Shown here piece after piece: positions 37,048 through 45,806 of a stretch of 64,000 nt of DNA. The notes below the pieces were generated by a model. That model was not told where the DNA came from. It saw only the letters and a list, made by a program, of their open reading frames with translations, and did no database searches. Made by a program: the position numbers and the translations under genes. The stretch comes from Betaproteobacteria bacterium. Lineage in GTDB: Bacteria > Pseudomonadota > Gammaproteobacteria > Burkholderiales > Rhodocyclaceae. Positions within the stretch are counted from its first letter, which is position 1, and every line of letters starts with the position of its first letter. The stretch is taken from NCBI GenBank assembly GCA_012026885.1, contig VEPL01000025.1, positions 62,001-126,000 of the forward strand. Direction: 5' to 3'.

Positions 37048-38406
37048 ATGCGAAAATCGCCGCCCATGCCCTTTGCCGCCGCCCGCGGGCTGGTCGCCCA
37101 CGCCCTGCCGATCCTTGTTGCCCAACTTGCCTCGATCGGCATGATGGTCGTCGATACCGTCATCCTGGGCCATGTCAGCCCCATTGACCTGGCTGCCGTG
37201 GCGATTGGCGGCGGCATCCACATCTCGGTCGTTTTCGCGCTGGTCGGCATCGTACAGGCGGTCGCACCGGTCGTTGCCCGTCTGCATGGGGGAGGGCGTG
37301 ACCAGGAAGTCGCCGGTGTGCTGCAGCAGGGACTCTGGCTCGCCCTGGTCCTGGCACTGCCGGGCATTGCCTTCCTGATGCATCCGGGCGCCATGCTCGG
37401 CCTCGTGAACATGGATGCGGCCGTCGAGGCCAAGGTGCGCAGTTACCTTGCGTTGCTCGCCTGGGGGCTGCCGCCGGCGCTCGCGTACCGCACCTTTTAC
37501 GCCTTCTGCAATGCGCTCGGGCGGCCGCGTGTGCTGATGGCCATCGGCGTTGCCAGTCTGGCGCTGCATGCCGTCCTCGCCTGGGGTCTGGCCTTCTCGG
37601 GCTGGACCGGGGAGGCCCTGGGCGTCGCCGGCTGTGCGCTTTCGAACGTGATCATCGCCTGGCTGGCGTGCACCTCGGCAGCGCTCTATCTCGCCCGCGG
37701 CCCGCTTGCCGCCCGCTATGGTCCATTCGCCGGCTGGCAGCCGCCGCGCTGGCAGGTCTGGAAGACGCTCCTGCGCCTCGGCCTGCCGATGGGATTTTCC
37801 AACCTGGTCGAGATCACCGCCTTTACGCTGATCGCTCTGTTCGTGGCGCCGCTCGGCGCGACCGTGGTCGCCGGCCATCGCATCGTCGCCAACCTGTCGG
37901 CGCTGGCCTACATGGTGCCGCTGTCGCTCGCCATCGCCGTCCTTGCCGCACTCGGCCAGGCGGTCGGCGCCCGCGACCGGCATCGTGCCCGCACGGTGAT
38001 CGCCGCCGGGCTGTGGCTCGCCGGCGGCGCTTCCCTGCTGGTCGGCGCCACGCTCTGGCTCGCCGCAGAGCCGCTGGCCGGCGCCTATACCGACGTCCCT
38101 GCCGTGCGTGCGGTCGCGCTGACGCTGATCGGTTACGTTGCCGTCTATCAGTTCTTCGACGCCCTGCAGACGGTGGCCGGTCATGCGCTACGCGCCTATC
38201 ACGTCACCTTCGTGCCGATGCTCGTGCAGACGTTCTGCTTCTGGGGCGTCGGCCTTGGCGGCGGCGCGTGGCTCTGTTACCGCGCGCCCGAGCCGCTGGG
38301 CGTCGCGGGCTTCTGGCTGGCCGCGGTGATCAGCCTGGTGCTCGCCGCGGCATTACTCGGGCCACTGCTGTGGCGAGTGGTCCGCGAACACGAAAAGTCT
38401 CTGTAA
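37048..38406 (+). CDS. MATE-family multidrug/sodium antiporter
   Basis: The protein has 452 residues and about twelve membrane helices in two similar halves, each with MATE-type segments (VAHALPILVAQLASIGMMVV and LLRLGLPMGFSNLVEITAFT). The family exports cationic drugs and metabolites in exchange for sodium or protons, and this one belongs to the NorM-like branch by layout. ATG codons at 37048 and 37066 are both possible. It is divergent from paaK (100-base gap). Confidence 0.9.
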   Translation: MRKSPPMPFAAARGLVAHALPILVAQLASIGMMVVDTVILGHVSPIDLAAVAIGGGIHISVVFALVGIVQAVAPVVARLHGGGRDQEVAGVLQQGLWLALVLALPGIAFLMHPGAMLGLVNMDAAVEAKVRSYLALLAWGLPPALAYRTFYAFCNALGRPRVLMAIGVASLALHAVLAWGLAFSGWTGEALGVAGCALSNVIIAWLACTSAALYLARGPLAARYGPFAGWQPPRWQVWKTLLRLGLPMGFSNLVEITAFTLIALFVAPLGATVVAGHRIVANLSALAYMVPLSLAIAVLAALGQAVGARDRHRARTVIAAGLWLAGGASLLVGATLWLAAEPLAGAYTDVPAVRAVALTLIGYVAVYQFFDALQTVAGHALRAYHVTFVPMLVQTFCFWGVGLGGGAWLCYRAPEPLGVAGFWLAAVISLVLAAALLGPLLWRVVREHEKSL

Positions 38407-38441
38407 TTATGAATTTTTGCCCTATTTCCTTATGGCGCGTG

Positions 38442-38541
38442 TGTTAATATCGCGCGTTCCAATTCCGTATCACCGGGTGGGCCGGAGCAGAGTCCGGTGA
38501 CCATCCATTGCTCGCAACTCAACTAAACGCAAGGAAAGCGC
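38442..38541 (+). promoter_or_regulatory. Promoter and structured leader of sucCD
   Basis: An extended -10 box TGTTAATAT lies at 38442-38450. The leader of about 85 bases contains a hairpin with arms TCACCGG (38470-38476) and CCGGTGA (38494-38500), followed by a ribosome site AAGGAAAG (38532-38539) just before the sucC ATG. No -35 match is obvious, which is usual for extended -10 promoters. The hairpin could influence translation, but that is speculation. Confidence 0.4.
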
Positions 38542-39702
38542 ATGAAAATCCACGAATATCAGGGCAAGCAAATCCTGAAGAAATTCGGCGTCAACGTTCC
38601 GCGCGGGATCCACTGTACGACCGTCGATGACGCAGTCAAGGCAGCGGAAACCCTGGGCGGCAAGATTTGGGTAGTCAAGGCCCAGATTCACGCGGGCGGC
38701 CGCGGCAAGGGCGGCGGCGTCAAGGTCGCCAAGTCGCTGGATGAAGTGCGTCAATACGCCGGCCAGATCCTCGGCATGCAGCTGATCACGCACCAGACCG
38801 GTCCGCAAGGCCAGAAGGTCCGCAACCTGCTGATCGAGGAAGGCGCCGACATCCAGCACGAATACTACGTTGCCGCGCTGACCGACCGCGCCACCCAGTC
38901 GGTGGCGATGATGGCCTCCTACGAAGGCGGCATGGACATCGAGGAAGTTGCCCACAAGACTCCGGAAAAGATCATCAAGGTCTTCGTCAATCCGCTGGTC
39001 GGCCTGACCGACGAGCAGGCGCTGACCCTCGCCAAGGGCATGGGCATGCCGGAAGGCTCGATCGCGCAGTGCGTCGACACCCTGAAGAAGCTCTACACCT
39101 GCTACATGGAAACCGACGCCTCGCTGGCCGAGATCAACCCGCTGATCCATCAGGGCGACGGCACCGTCAAGGCGCTCGACGCCAAGTTCAACTTCGATTC
39201 GAACTCGCTCTACCGCCAGGACGAGATCGTCGCCATGCGCGACCTCGACGAAGAAGACCCGGACGAACTCGAAGCCTCCAAGTTCGACCTCTCCTACATC
39301 TCGCTCGACGGCAACATCGGCTGCCTGGTGAACGGTGCCGGCCTGGCCATGGCGACCATGGACACGATCAAGCTGTTCGGCGCCGAGCCGGCCAACTTCC
39401 TCGACGTCGGTGGCGGTGCCACGACCGAGAAGGTCACCGAAGCGTTCAAGATCATGCTCAAGAACCCCAAGGTCAAGGGCATCCTGGTCAATATCTTCGG
39501 CGGCATCATGCGTTGCGACACCATCGCCACCGGCGTCGTCGCCGCTGCGCGCGAGACGCATCTCTCCGTCCCGCTGGTCGTCCGCATGAAGGGCACCAAC
39601 GAAGACCTCGGCAAGAAGATCCTGGCTGAATCCGGCCTGCCCATCATCTCCGCCGATTCCATGGCCGAAGCCGCCACCAAGATCGTCGCCGCGGTCAAGT
39701 AA
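38542..39702 (+). CDS. sucC: Succinyl-CoA synthetase beta subunit SucC
   Basis: SucC, with SucD, converts succinyl-CoA to succinate while making ATP or GTP in the citric acid cycle. The 386-residue protein begins [20 protein letters not shown] with an ATP-grasp fold, [40 protein letters not shown] and [17 protein letters not shown]. The length is usual. sucD follows after 12 bases. Codon use is strongly biased, as expected for a highly expressed gene. Confidence 0.97.
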   Translation: MKIHEYQGKQILKKFGVNVPRGIHCTTVDDAVKAAETLGGKIWVVKAQIHAGGRGKGGGVKVAKSLDEVRQYAGQILGMQLITHQTGPQGQKVRNLLIEEGADIQHEYYVAALTDRATQSVAMMASYEGGMDIEEVAHKTPEKIIKVFVNPLVGLTDEQALTLAKGMGMPEGSIAQCVDTLKKLYTCYMETDASLAEINPLIHQGDGTVKALDAKFNFDSNSLYRQDEIVAMRDLDEEDPDELEASKFDLSYISLDGNIGCLVNGAGLAMATMDTIKLFGAEPANFLDVGGGATTEKVTEAFKIMLKNPKVKGILVNIFGGIMRCDTIATGVVAAARETHLSVPLVVRMKGTNEDLGKKILAESGLPIISADSMAEAATKIVAAVK

Positions 39703-39714
39703 GGAGCACCCAGA

Positions 39715-40608
39715 ATGTCCATCCTGATCAACAAAGACACCAAGATCATCACCCAGGGGATCACCGGAAAGACCGGCCAGTTCCACACCGAGAAGTGCAT
39801 CGAGTACGCAAACGGCAAGAACTGCTTCGTCGCCGGCGTGAACCCCAAGAAGGCCGGCGAGAAGATCTTCGACGTGCCCATCTTCGGTTCCGTCAAGGAA
39901 GCTGCCGCGCAAACCGGCGCCACCGTCTCCGTCATCTACGTGCCGCCCCCGGGCGCCGCTGCCGCCATCTGGGAAGCCGTCGAGGCCGACCTCGACCTGG
40001 CCATCTGCATCACCGAAGGCATCCCCGTCCGCGACATGCTGATGGTGCGCAACAAGATGAAGGAAAAGGAAGCCAAGGGCGGCAAGAAGACCCTGCTGCT
40101 CGGCCCGAACTGCCCCGGCCTGATCACTCCGGACGAAGTCAAGATCGGCATCATGCCCGGCCACATCCACAAGAAGGGCCGCATCGGCGTCGTCTCCCGT
40201 TCCGGCACGCTGACCTACGAAGCCGTCGGCCAGCTGACCGAACTGGGCCTCGGCCAGTCGTCCGCCGTCGGCATCGGTGGCGACCCGATCAACGGCCTCA
40301 AGCACATCGACGTCATGAAGATGTTCAATGACGATCCGGATACCGACGCCGTCATCATGATCGGCGAAATCGGCGGCCCGGACGAAGCCGAAGCCGCAAT
40401 GTGGTGCAAGGCCAACATGAAGAAGCCGATCGTCGGCTTCATCGCCGGTGTCACCGCGCCGGCCGGCAAGCGCATGGGCCACGCCGGCGCCCTGATCTCG
40501 GGCGGTGCCGATACCGCCGATGCCAAGCTCGCCATCATGGAAGAGTGCGGCTTCACCGTGACGCGCAACCCGTCGGAAATGGCCAAGCTGCTCAAGGCCT
40601 TGCTGTAA
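39715..40608 (+). CDS. sucD: Succinyl-CoA synthetase alpha subunit SucD
   Basis: The 297-residue protein has the CoA-binding start [55 protein letters not shown] and the phospho-histidine in [20 protein letters not shown]. It forms the catalytic heterodimer or heterotetramer with SucC. A strong terminator follows 24 bases after the stop, so sucCD form a closed unit. Confidence 0.97.
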   Translation: MSILINKDTKIITQGITGKTGQFHTEKCIEYANGKNCFVAGVNPKKAGEKIFDVPIFGSVKEAAAQTGATVSVIYVPPPGAAAAIWEAVEADLDLAICITEGIPVRDMLMVRNKMKEKEAKGGKKTLLLGPNCPGLITPDEVKIGIMPGHIHKKGRIGVVSRSGTLTYEAVGQLTELGLGQSSAVGIGGDPINGLKHIDVMKMFNDDPDTDAVIMIGEIGGPDEAEAAMWCKANMKKPIVGFIAGVTAPAGKRMGHAGALISGGADTADAKLAIMEECGFTVTRNPSEMAKLLKALL

Positions 40609-40631
40609 TATCGGGCCATTGCCCAAACTCG

Positions 40632-40659
40632 AAAGGCGGGCCGCGTGCCCGCCTTTTTC
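40632..40659 (+). terminator. Rho-independent terminator after sucD
   Basis: Arms AAAGGCGGGC (40632-40641) and GCCCGCCTTT (40647-40656) enclose the loop CGCGT, and the T-run TTTTT follows within 40654-40658. It ends the sucCD transcript just before the TerC-type gene. Confidence 0.9.
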
Positions 40660-40674
40660 ATTTTCCGGTCCCGT

Positions 40675-41376
40675 ATGGAACTCGACCTCACTTCCACCGT
40701 CTTCTGGATCGCTGTCGGCCAGATCATCCTGATCGACATCGTGCTGTCCGGCGACAACGCCGTGGTGATCGCACTGGCTTGCCGCAACCTGTCGCCAGAG
40801 CAACGCAGGAAGGGCATCTTCTGGGGTGTCGCCGGTGCCATCGGCCTGCGTGTCGTGCTCACGGCCTTTGCGGCGGTGGTCATGAACCTGCCCTGGCTGA
40901 AAGCGGTCGGTGCCCTGCTGCTCCTGTGGATCGCCGTCAAGCTGATGGTGCCTGGCGAGGAGGAGGGGCACGACATCGAGGCTTCGTCTAATCTTTGGGG
41001 AGCAGTCAAGACCATCATCGTCGCCGACTTCGTCATGAGCCTCGACAACGTCATCGCGGTGGCCGGGGCGGCGCACGGCAGCCTGGCGCTGCTCCTGTTC
41101 GGGCTGGCCTTCAGCATCCCACTCATCGTCTGGTCGAGCCAGCTCATCCTGCGCTGGATGGAGCGCTGGCCCTGGATCGTCCTGCTCGGCGCCGGATTGC
41201 TCGGCTATGTCGCAGGCCAGATGCTGTTTACCGATCCCGGCGTGCTGGGGCTGCTGCCGCCGCTGCCCGGCTGGTCGGCCAAGGCAGCGGGCGCTGTCGG
41301 TGCGGTGATCGTCGTCATCGTCGGTCGCTGGCTGGAGCGGCGCATGCTGGCTCGCCAGGACGTGACCATCGTCTAG
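40675..41376 (+). CDS. TerC/YjbE-family integral membrane protein
   Basis: The protein has 233 residues from the ATG at 40675; the longer frame crosses the sucD terminator. It has seven predicted helices and the TerC motifs LIDIVLSGDNAVVIALACRN and ADFVMSLDNVIAVAGAAHGS, whose Asp-Asn pairs lie in the membrane. Proteins of the family are linked to tellurite resistance and, in several bacteria, to manganese export. The YjbE-type length fits a metal exporter. No yybP-ykoY manganese riboswitch was recognised upstream. Confidence 0.88.
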   Translation: MELDLTSTVFWIAVGQIILIDIVLSGDNAVVIALACRNLSPEQRRKGIFWGVAGAIGLRVVLTAFAAVVMNLPWLKAVGALLLLWIAVKLMVPGEEEGHDIEASSNLWGAVKTIIVADFVMSLDNVIAVAGAAHGSLALLLFGLAFSIPLIVWSSQLILRWMERWPWIVLLGAGLLGYVAGQMLFTDPGVLGLLPPLPGWSAKAAGAVGAVIVVIVGRWLERRMLARQDVTIV

Positions 41377-41384
41377 GAATTTCC

Positions 41385-42341
41385 ATGGCGCTCTTTCTTT
41401 CGGAAAACGACGTCCAGCAGGTGTTGACCGCAACCATGGCCATCGAGGCCGTGGAATCAGCGCATCGCGACTTGTCGCTCGGGTTGGCGCAGGACACGCC
41501 GCGCGCCCGCACGCGCCTCCCGCAGACGGTGCTGCACATCCTGCACGGCGCCCTGCCGGCCCAGGGTGTCCTCGGCTACAAGGCCTACACCAGCAACCGC
41601 AGCGGCAACCGCTTCTATGTGCACCTCTTCGATGCGGTCAGCGGCAGCCACATCGCTGTCGTCGAGGCAGATTTCATGGGCATGATGCGCACCGGTGCCG
41701 CCAGCGGCGTTGCTGCCCGCGCGCTGGCCAGGCCGGGCGCCCGCGTCGCGGGCGTGTTCGGTGCCGGCTGGCAGGCCGAGGGTCACGTGCGCGCCTTGTG
41801 TGCGGCGCTGCCGCTCGAGCGGATCAAGGTCTTCGCGCGCAATGCCGAGCGCGTCGCCGATTTCTGCCGGCGCATGGGCGAGGCGACGGGCGTTGCCGTC
41901 GAGCCGGCGGCGACCCCGGAGGCGACGGTGCTTGGCAGCGACTTGGTGGGTACCGTGACGACCGCTGCCGAGCCGCTGTTTGACGCTGCCTGGCTGGAGC
42001 CGGGCGCGCACATCAACGCGGCCGGGTCGAATGCCCTGATTCGCAGGGAGCTATCCGAGGCGACGCTCAAGCGGTGCGACGTCATTGTCGTCGACTCGGT
42101 GCCCGCGGCACTGGCCGAGGCCGGCGATCTGCTGCCGCTGCTCGAGAAGGGGCGGCTGCATGCCCGCCAGCTGGTCGAATTGGGCGATGTGCTCACCGGC
42201 AGGGCCGCCGGACGGACGTCGGACGAGCAGATCACGGTATTCGAGTCTCAGGGCATGGCGATCCAGGATCTCGCGGTGGCGTTGCGCGTGGTCGCCACCG
42301 CGCGCGAGCGGGGCCTGGGAACCGAGGTGCCGCTGCAGTAG
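41385..42341 (+). CDS. Ornithine cyclodeaminase/mu-crystallin family protein
   Basis: The protein has 318 residues from the ATG at 41385. The substrate-side domain holds GYKAYTSNRSGNRFYVHLF and VEADFMGMMRTGAASGVAAR. The Rossmann fold follows with GVFGAGWQAEGHVRAL. The family includes ornithine cyclodeaminase, alanine dehydrogenase of the archaeal type and ketimine reductases. The substrate cannot be named from sequence. It starts 8 bases after the TerC-type gene and may share its transcript. Confidence 0.85.
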   Translation: MALFLSENDVQQVLTATMAIEAVESAHRDLSLGLAQDTPRARTRLPQTVLHILHGALPAQGVLGYKAYTSNRSGNRFYVHLFDAVSGSHIAVVEADFMGMMRTGAASGVAARALARPGARVAGVFGAGWQAEGHVRALCAALPLERIKVFARNAERVADFCRRMGEATGVAVEPAATPEATVLGSDLVGTVTTAAEPLFDAAWLEPGAHINAAGSNALIRRELSEATLKRCDVIVVDSVPAALAEAGDLLPLLEKGRLHARQLVELGDVLTGRAAGRTSDEQITVFESQGMAIQDLAVALRVVATARERGLGTEVPLQ

Positions 42342-42405
42342 CGGGGCCTTACATCGGCGCCGCCGCCGTGGCATGATTGCCGGGTAGCCAAGGGGAAGGG
42401 CAGGC

Positions 42406-43089
42406 ATGGCGAGACTGATACTCTCGATGGATGGTCTGGTGCTCAAGGAAATCCCGCTCGACAAGGAGCGGATGAGCATCGGGCGCAAGGCGCACAACGA
42501 TATCCAGATCGACAATCTGGCCATATCCGGCGAACATGCCGCCATCGTCACCATCCTCAACGATTCCTTCCTCGAAGACCTCGACAGCACCAACGGAACC
42601 CTGGTCAACGGGCAGCGCATCACCAAGCACGCGCTCAAGAACAACGACGTCATCGAGCTCGTCAAGTACCGCCTCAAGTACATCGCCGACGATGTCGCCG
42701 GGGCCCAGCCGGGGGGTGAGGCGTTGCGTGCGGCCCGTCCGGCAGCCCCGCCGCAGGTGCGCCCGCCCACCTTCGCGGAGGCCCAGGTGACGACGCCGCG
42801 ACCGGCGCCGGCGCCGGCCAGCATGCCGCAGGCCAGCATCCGCATCGCCAGCGGACCGCTCGAAGGCAAGGTGCTGGAACTCGTCAAGGCGCTGACCTCG
42901 CTCGGCAAGCCGGGCGTCCAGGTTGCCGTCGTTGCCCGGCGTACCGAGGGTGTTTTCCTGACCCACGTCGAAGGCGGTGGCTACCCGACGGTGAACGGCG
43001 TGCCGATCGGCAGCGAGCCGCATCCCCTGAAGAGCGGCGACATGCTGGAGATCGCCGGCGTGAGCATGGAAGTGTCGATCGTCCCCTGA
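42406..43089 (+). CDS. FHA-domain protein with a second, degenerate FHA domain
   Basis: The 227-residue protein has an N-terminal FHA domain (about 22-90) with the phosphothreonine-binding set: GRK (26-28), SGEHA and STNGTLVNGQRI. A Pro/Ala-rich linker (about 105-145) leads to a second FHA-like core (about 146-227) with FLTHVEGGGYPTVNGVPIGS and LKSGDMLEIAG that lacks the GR and SxxH residues. It probably docks a phosphorylated partner, but no Ser/Thr kinase or phosphatase gene lies within the window. It is separated by 64 bases from the preceding gene. Confidence 0.85.
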   Translation: MARLILSMDGLVLKEIPLDKERMSIGRKAHNDIQIDNLAISGEHAAIVTILNDSFLEDLDSTNGTLVNGQRITKHALKNNDVIELVKYRLKYIADDVAGAQPGGEALRAARPAAPPQVRPPTFAEAQVTTPRPAPAPASMPQASIRIASGPLEGKVLELVKALTSLGKPGVQVAVVARRTEGVFLTHVEGGGYPTVNGVPIGSEPHPLKSGDMLEIAGVSMEVSIVP

Positions 43090-43135
43090 AAACGACGCTG
43101 ACGAGAAGTTCGGCGCGCAATACTTCACGAAACGA

Positions 43136-43165
43136 TTGCGCGGCTGCGGATATCCTGCCTAACAT
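43136..43165 (+). promoter_or_regulatory. Candidate promoter upstream of the phosphodiesterase gene
   Basis: TTGCGC (43136-43141) and TAACAT (43160-43165) with an 18-base spacer resemble a housekeeping promoter in the 133-base gap between the FHA gene and the next start. The match is modest. Confidence 0.3.
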
Positions 43166-43222
43166 TGCCAACCGCAGGCGGTGCCGGATGTGCCGGCGGA
43201 GTGCGGGAACGATCACGAAACT

Positions 43223-43996
43223 ATGACCATCAAGCTCACAGTCCTCGGGTGTAGTGGCGGCATCGGCGGTAGCCGCATGCGGACCACGGCGCTGCTCGTC
43301 GATGATGACGTGCTCGTCGACGCCGGCACGGGTGTGGCCGATCTCGACCTCGACGCCCTGGCGCGCATCGACCACCTGTTCGTGACGCACGCCCATCTGG
43401 ATCATATTGCCTGCCTGCCGCTGATGATCGATTCGGTCGGTGACCGCCGCAGCGCTCCCCTGGTCGTGCATGCGATTCCCGAAGTTCTCGATGCCTTGCG
43501 CAGTCATATCTTCAACCACGCGATCTGGCCGGATTTTTCGCGCATTCCTTCTGTCTCGGCGCCGTTCCTGCGCTATGAACCCTTGGAAATCGGGCAGCCG
43601 GTTTCGCTCGGCGGGCGCCGCTTTACGGCACTGCCGGTCACGCATACGGTTCCGGCGGTCGGCTACCGCATCGACTCTGGGGATGGCAGCCTTGTTTTCT
43701 CCGGCGACACCGGACCGTGCAGCGCCTTCTGGGCCGCCGTGAACGACATCGCCAACCTGCGCCACCTGATCGTCGAGTGCGCCTTCCCGATTGCGGAATG
43801 CGAACTCGCCTATCGCTCCAAGCACCTGTGCCCGGATTCGCTCGTTCTGGAACTGTGCAAGCTCCACCGTGCGTGCGACCTTTACCTGACCCACCTCAAG
43901 CCGAGCCAGATGGAGGTCACGATGACCGAGATCGAAGAGCGCCTGGGACAGTTCCAGCCGCGCATGCTGAGGAACGGGCAGGTTCTGGAGTTTTAG
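43223..43996 (+). CDS. Metallo-beta-lactamase-fold protein, class II cAMP phosphodiesterase-like
   Basis: The protein has 257 residues from the ATG at 43223. The MBL fold shows THAHLDHIACLPLMID (HxHxDH), a His in LPVTHTVPAVGYRID, Asp in LVFSGDTGPCSAFW, and a late His in LYLTHLKPSQME. The spacing and the N-terminal GCSGGIGGSRMRTTALLVDD fit class II cyclic-nucleotide phosphodiesterases (CpdP/yeast PDE1 type). If so it degrades cAMP, which controls type IV pilus genes in some bacteria. The pilin gene lies 2.7 kb downstream. Other MBL hydrolases are the alternative. Confidence 0.75.
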   Translation: MTIKLTVLGCSGGIGGSRMRTTALLVDDDVLVDAGTGVADLDLDALARIDHLFVTHAHLDHIACLPLMIDSVGDRRSAPLVVHAIPEVLDALRSHIFNHAIWPDFSRIPSVSAPFLRYEPLEIGQPVSLGGRRFTALPVTHTVPAVGYRIDSGDGSLVFSGDTGPCSAFWAAVNDIANLRHLIVECAFPIAECELAYRSKHLCPDSLVLELCKLHRACDLYLTHLKPSQMEVTMTEIEERLGQFQPRMLRNGQVLEF

Positions 43997-44054
43997 GCGG
44001 CTTTCTCTTCATGCGACCCCGACATTGTCCGGACGCACCGCAAAACCCAAATAA

Positions 44055-44909
44055 ATGAATTTCCACCTGGCGCACATCATCCCCGATCCGCGGCAGCACG
44101 GGTTAAACGGCTACCGGGAAGTAATCGATTCGGTGCAATGGGGTTTGCGTGAGCTTGGTCATGCCGCGGAATACGGCCTCAATACGCTCTCCAGTGCCGC
44201 TACCAATATTGTATTTGGTGCGCAGATGCTTCCGAACGATGTGTTGAATAGCCTGCCCGCGGAAACGATTGTCTATAACTTCGAGCAGATGAGCGGCATT
44301 GGTGTTGCAGATGTAAGGCCATGTGTGCAGACCATGGCATCCCGATTTGTCATTTGGGACTACAGCGAGGCGAATGTTGAAAAATGGCACGAATTAGGCG
44401 CTGTTAACGTTGTACTCGTCCCGGTAGGTTATGCGCCGATCTTGAATAGATTGCCTGACCCCGTGGATCAGGATATCGATGTTCTGCTTTATGGTAGCCC
44501 GGGGCAGGACCGGCTCTATGCCTTTTATCACCTTGCGGAAGCGGGTTTGACTACTGTTTTGGTGTGTGGCCTTTACGGGCAAGCACGGGACGATTTGATC
44601 GCAAGGTCCAAGCTGATCCTCAATGTGAATCTTTACTCGCATTCAAAGATTTTCGAGATCGTCCGCGTATCCTATTTGCTGGCCAATCAGAAGGCGGTTA
44701 TCGCGATTGTCGATGACGACACCCGCATCGACGATGATATTCGCGCAGCGATAAAAACCTCCTCACCACAGAATCTCGTTAGCGATTGCCGTCAGCTCGT
44801 CGAAGATGCCGATTCCCGCCGACGCTTGGAGCGTGATGGGTGCGATATTTTCAGCAGGCGCGATATTCGAATCATCCTTGAGAATGCCCTGAAGGTCACC
44901 GGGCGCTGA
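44055..44909 (+). CDS. Glycosyltransferase-like GT-B protein, probable
   Basis: The 284-residue protein is not clearly classified. The C-terminal half (about 150-280) looks like the group-1 GT-B domain seen in YkvP/CgeB-type proteins: DVLLYGSPGQDRLYAFYHLA, SKLILNVNLYSHSKIFEIVR, VSYLLANQKAVIAIVDDD. A DxD-type site is not obvious. Base composition is lower in GC than the flanking genes. It begins 58 bases after the phosphodiesterase gene and abuts the next gene with no space, so they are likely co-translated. I call it a glycosyltransferase from fold-like similarity and the glycan context. Confidence 0.6.
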   Translation: MNFHLAHIIPDPRQHGLNGYREVIDSVQWGLRELGHAAEYGLNTLSSAATNIVFGAQMLPNDVLNSLPAETIVYNFEQMSGIGVADVRPCVQTMASRFVIWDYSEANVEKWHELGAVNVVLVPVGYAPILNRLPDPVDQDIDVLLYGSPGQDRLYAFYHLAEAGLTTVLVCGLYGQARDDLIARSKLILNVNLYSHSKIFEIVRVSYLLANQKAVIAIVDDDTRIDDDIRAAIKTSSPQNLVSDCRQLVEDADSRRRLERDGCDIFSRRDIRIILENALKVTGR

Positions 44910-45800
44910 ATGGTTGCGATCAATCTTTTCCAGATATATTACGACGAGAACTCCAAGGGGGGCCTCGAGAAGGGCTACGTTCCGCTCGACAACACCGAGA
45001 ACCTTAGACCTGAATGGTTCGAGTTTCATGTCATCCGTCAATTTCTGCTTGCCAATCAGCTGTCCGACAATGCCTGGTACGGATTTTTTTCTACCAAGGT
45101 GCGAGACAAGTCGACGTTGACCTACGACGAGATTCGTCGGTTTGTCGAGTTCTCGGAGGGTAAGGCGGACGTTGCGCTTATTTCTGTCGGATGGGATCAG
45201 TTATCGTTTTTTCGCAACCCGTTCGAGCAGGGTGACTTCTTCCATCCCGGCATCACTCAGTTCAGCCAATACGTTGTCGATCGCCTCGGCTACAAACTCG
45301 ACCTGAAGAGGTCAATTGGTCATACGGGTAACTTTGCCTTTTCGAATTTCATCGTAGCCAAGTTGCGCTACTGGGCCGAGTGGTTACGCTTCGCCAATTT
45401 TTTCTACGACCTCGTTGAGAATTGGCAGGGTGGAGTTCCCGATGTGATCCGGGGCGATACCCGTTACCTGACGGATCATGCCGCCGAGGCTCCGTTTCGC
45501 ACATTTATTCAGGAGCGCATGCCTTTCGTGATTCTCGTTTCCGGGGGTTACCGGACGACCACCTATGCGTTGCATGATAGGTTGAGAATATATGACGAAA
45601 TTTTTGTTCCTGGCGATGAGACGCGGGCGGCTCTTGTCGAATGCGACCGTCATAAGAGAGCGTATCTGGCAACAGGAAACCGCGAATTCCTGGAGCTGTA
45701 TTACCAAGCCCGTGCCTCGGTTCCTTTCAAGTTCCCGGAAATGTTGTCGGGTCGCGAACCGGAAACCTCTGCGGGGTCGCTTGTTCCCTCTACCATTTGA
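44910..45800 (+). CDS. Unrecognised protein, family shared with the gene at 61647-62516
   Basis: The 296-residue protein has no motif I can assign. The N-terminus (INLFQIYYDENSKGGLEKGY, then RPEWFEFHVIRQFL and DNAWYGFFSTKVRDKSTLT) aligns by eye with the start of the minus-strand gene at 61647-62516 (LHLYMIHYD, RPDIFEIEPIVRHL, DNDFYGFLSPRFFEKTGLT). No signal peptide or membrane helix is evident, so a cytoplasmic role is likely. It directly follows the putative glycosyltransferase (stop TGA then ATG at once) and precedes another one, so a glycan-related enzyme or transferase partner is inferred. The function is unknown. Confidence 0.6.
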   Translation: MVAINLFQIYYDENSKGGLEKGYVPLDNTENLRPEWFEFHVIRQFLLANQLSDNAWYGFFSTKVRDKSTLTYDEIRRFVEFSEGKADVALISVGWDQLSFFRNPFEQGDFFHPGITQFSQYVVDRLGYKLDLKRSIGHTGNFAFSNFIVAKLRYWAEWLRFANFFYDLVENWQGGVPDVIRGDTRYLTDHAAEAPFRTFIQERMPFVILVSGGYRTTTYALHDRLRIYDEIFVPGDETRAALVECDRHKRAYLATGNREFLELYYQARASVPFKFPEMLSGREPETSAGSLVPSTI

Positions 45801-45806
45801 TTGCAC

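Noticed and set aside
38470-41433. A 987-codon minus-strand frame opposite sucC, sucD and the TerC-type gene
   Set aside because: It is the mirror of strongly biased, well-recognised genes on the plus strand. Its translation is rich in Asp, His, Gly and Arg with no domain, and it crosses the sucD terminator.
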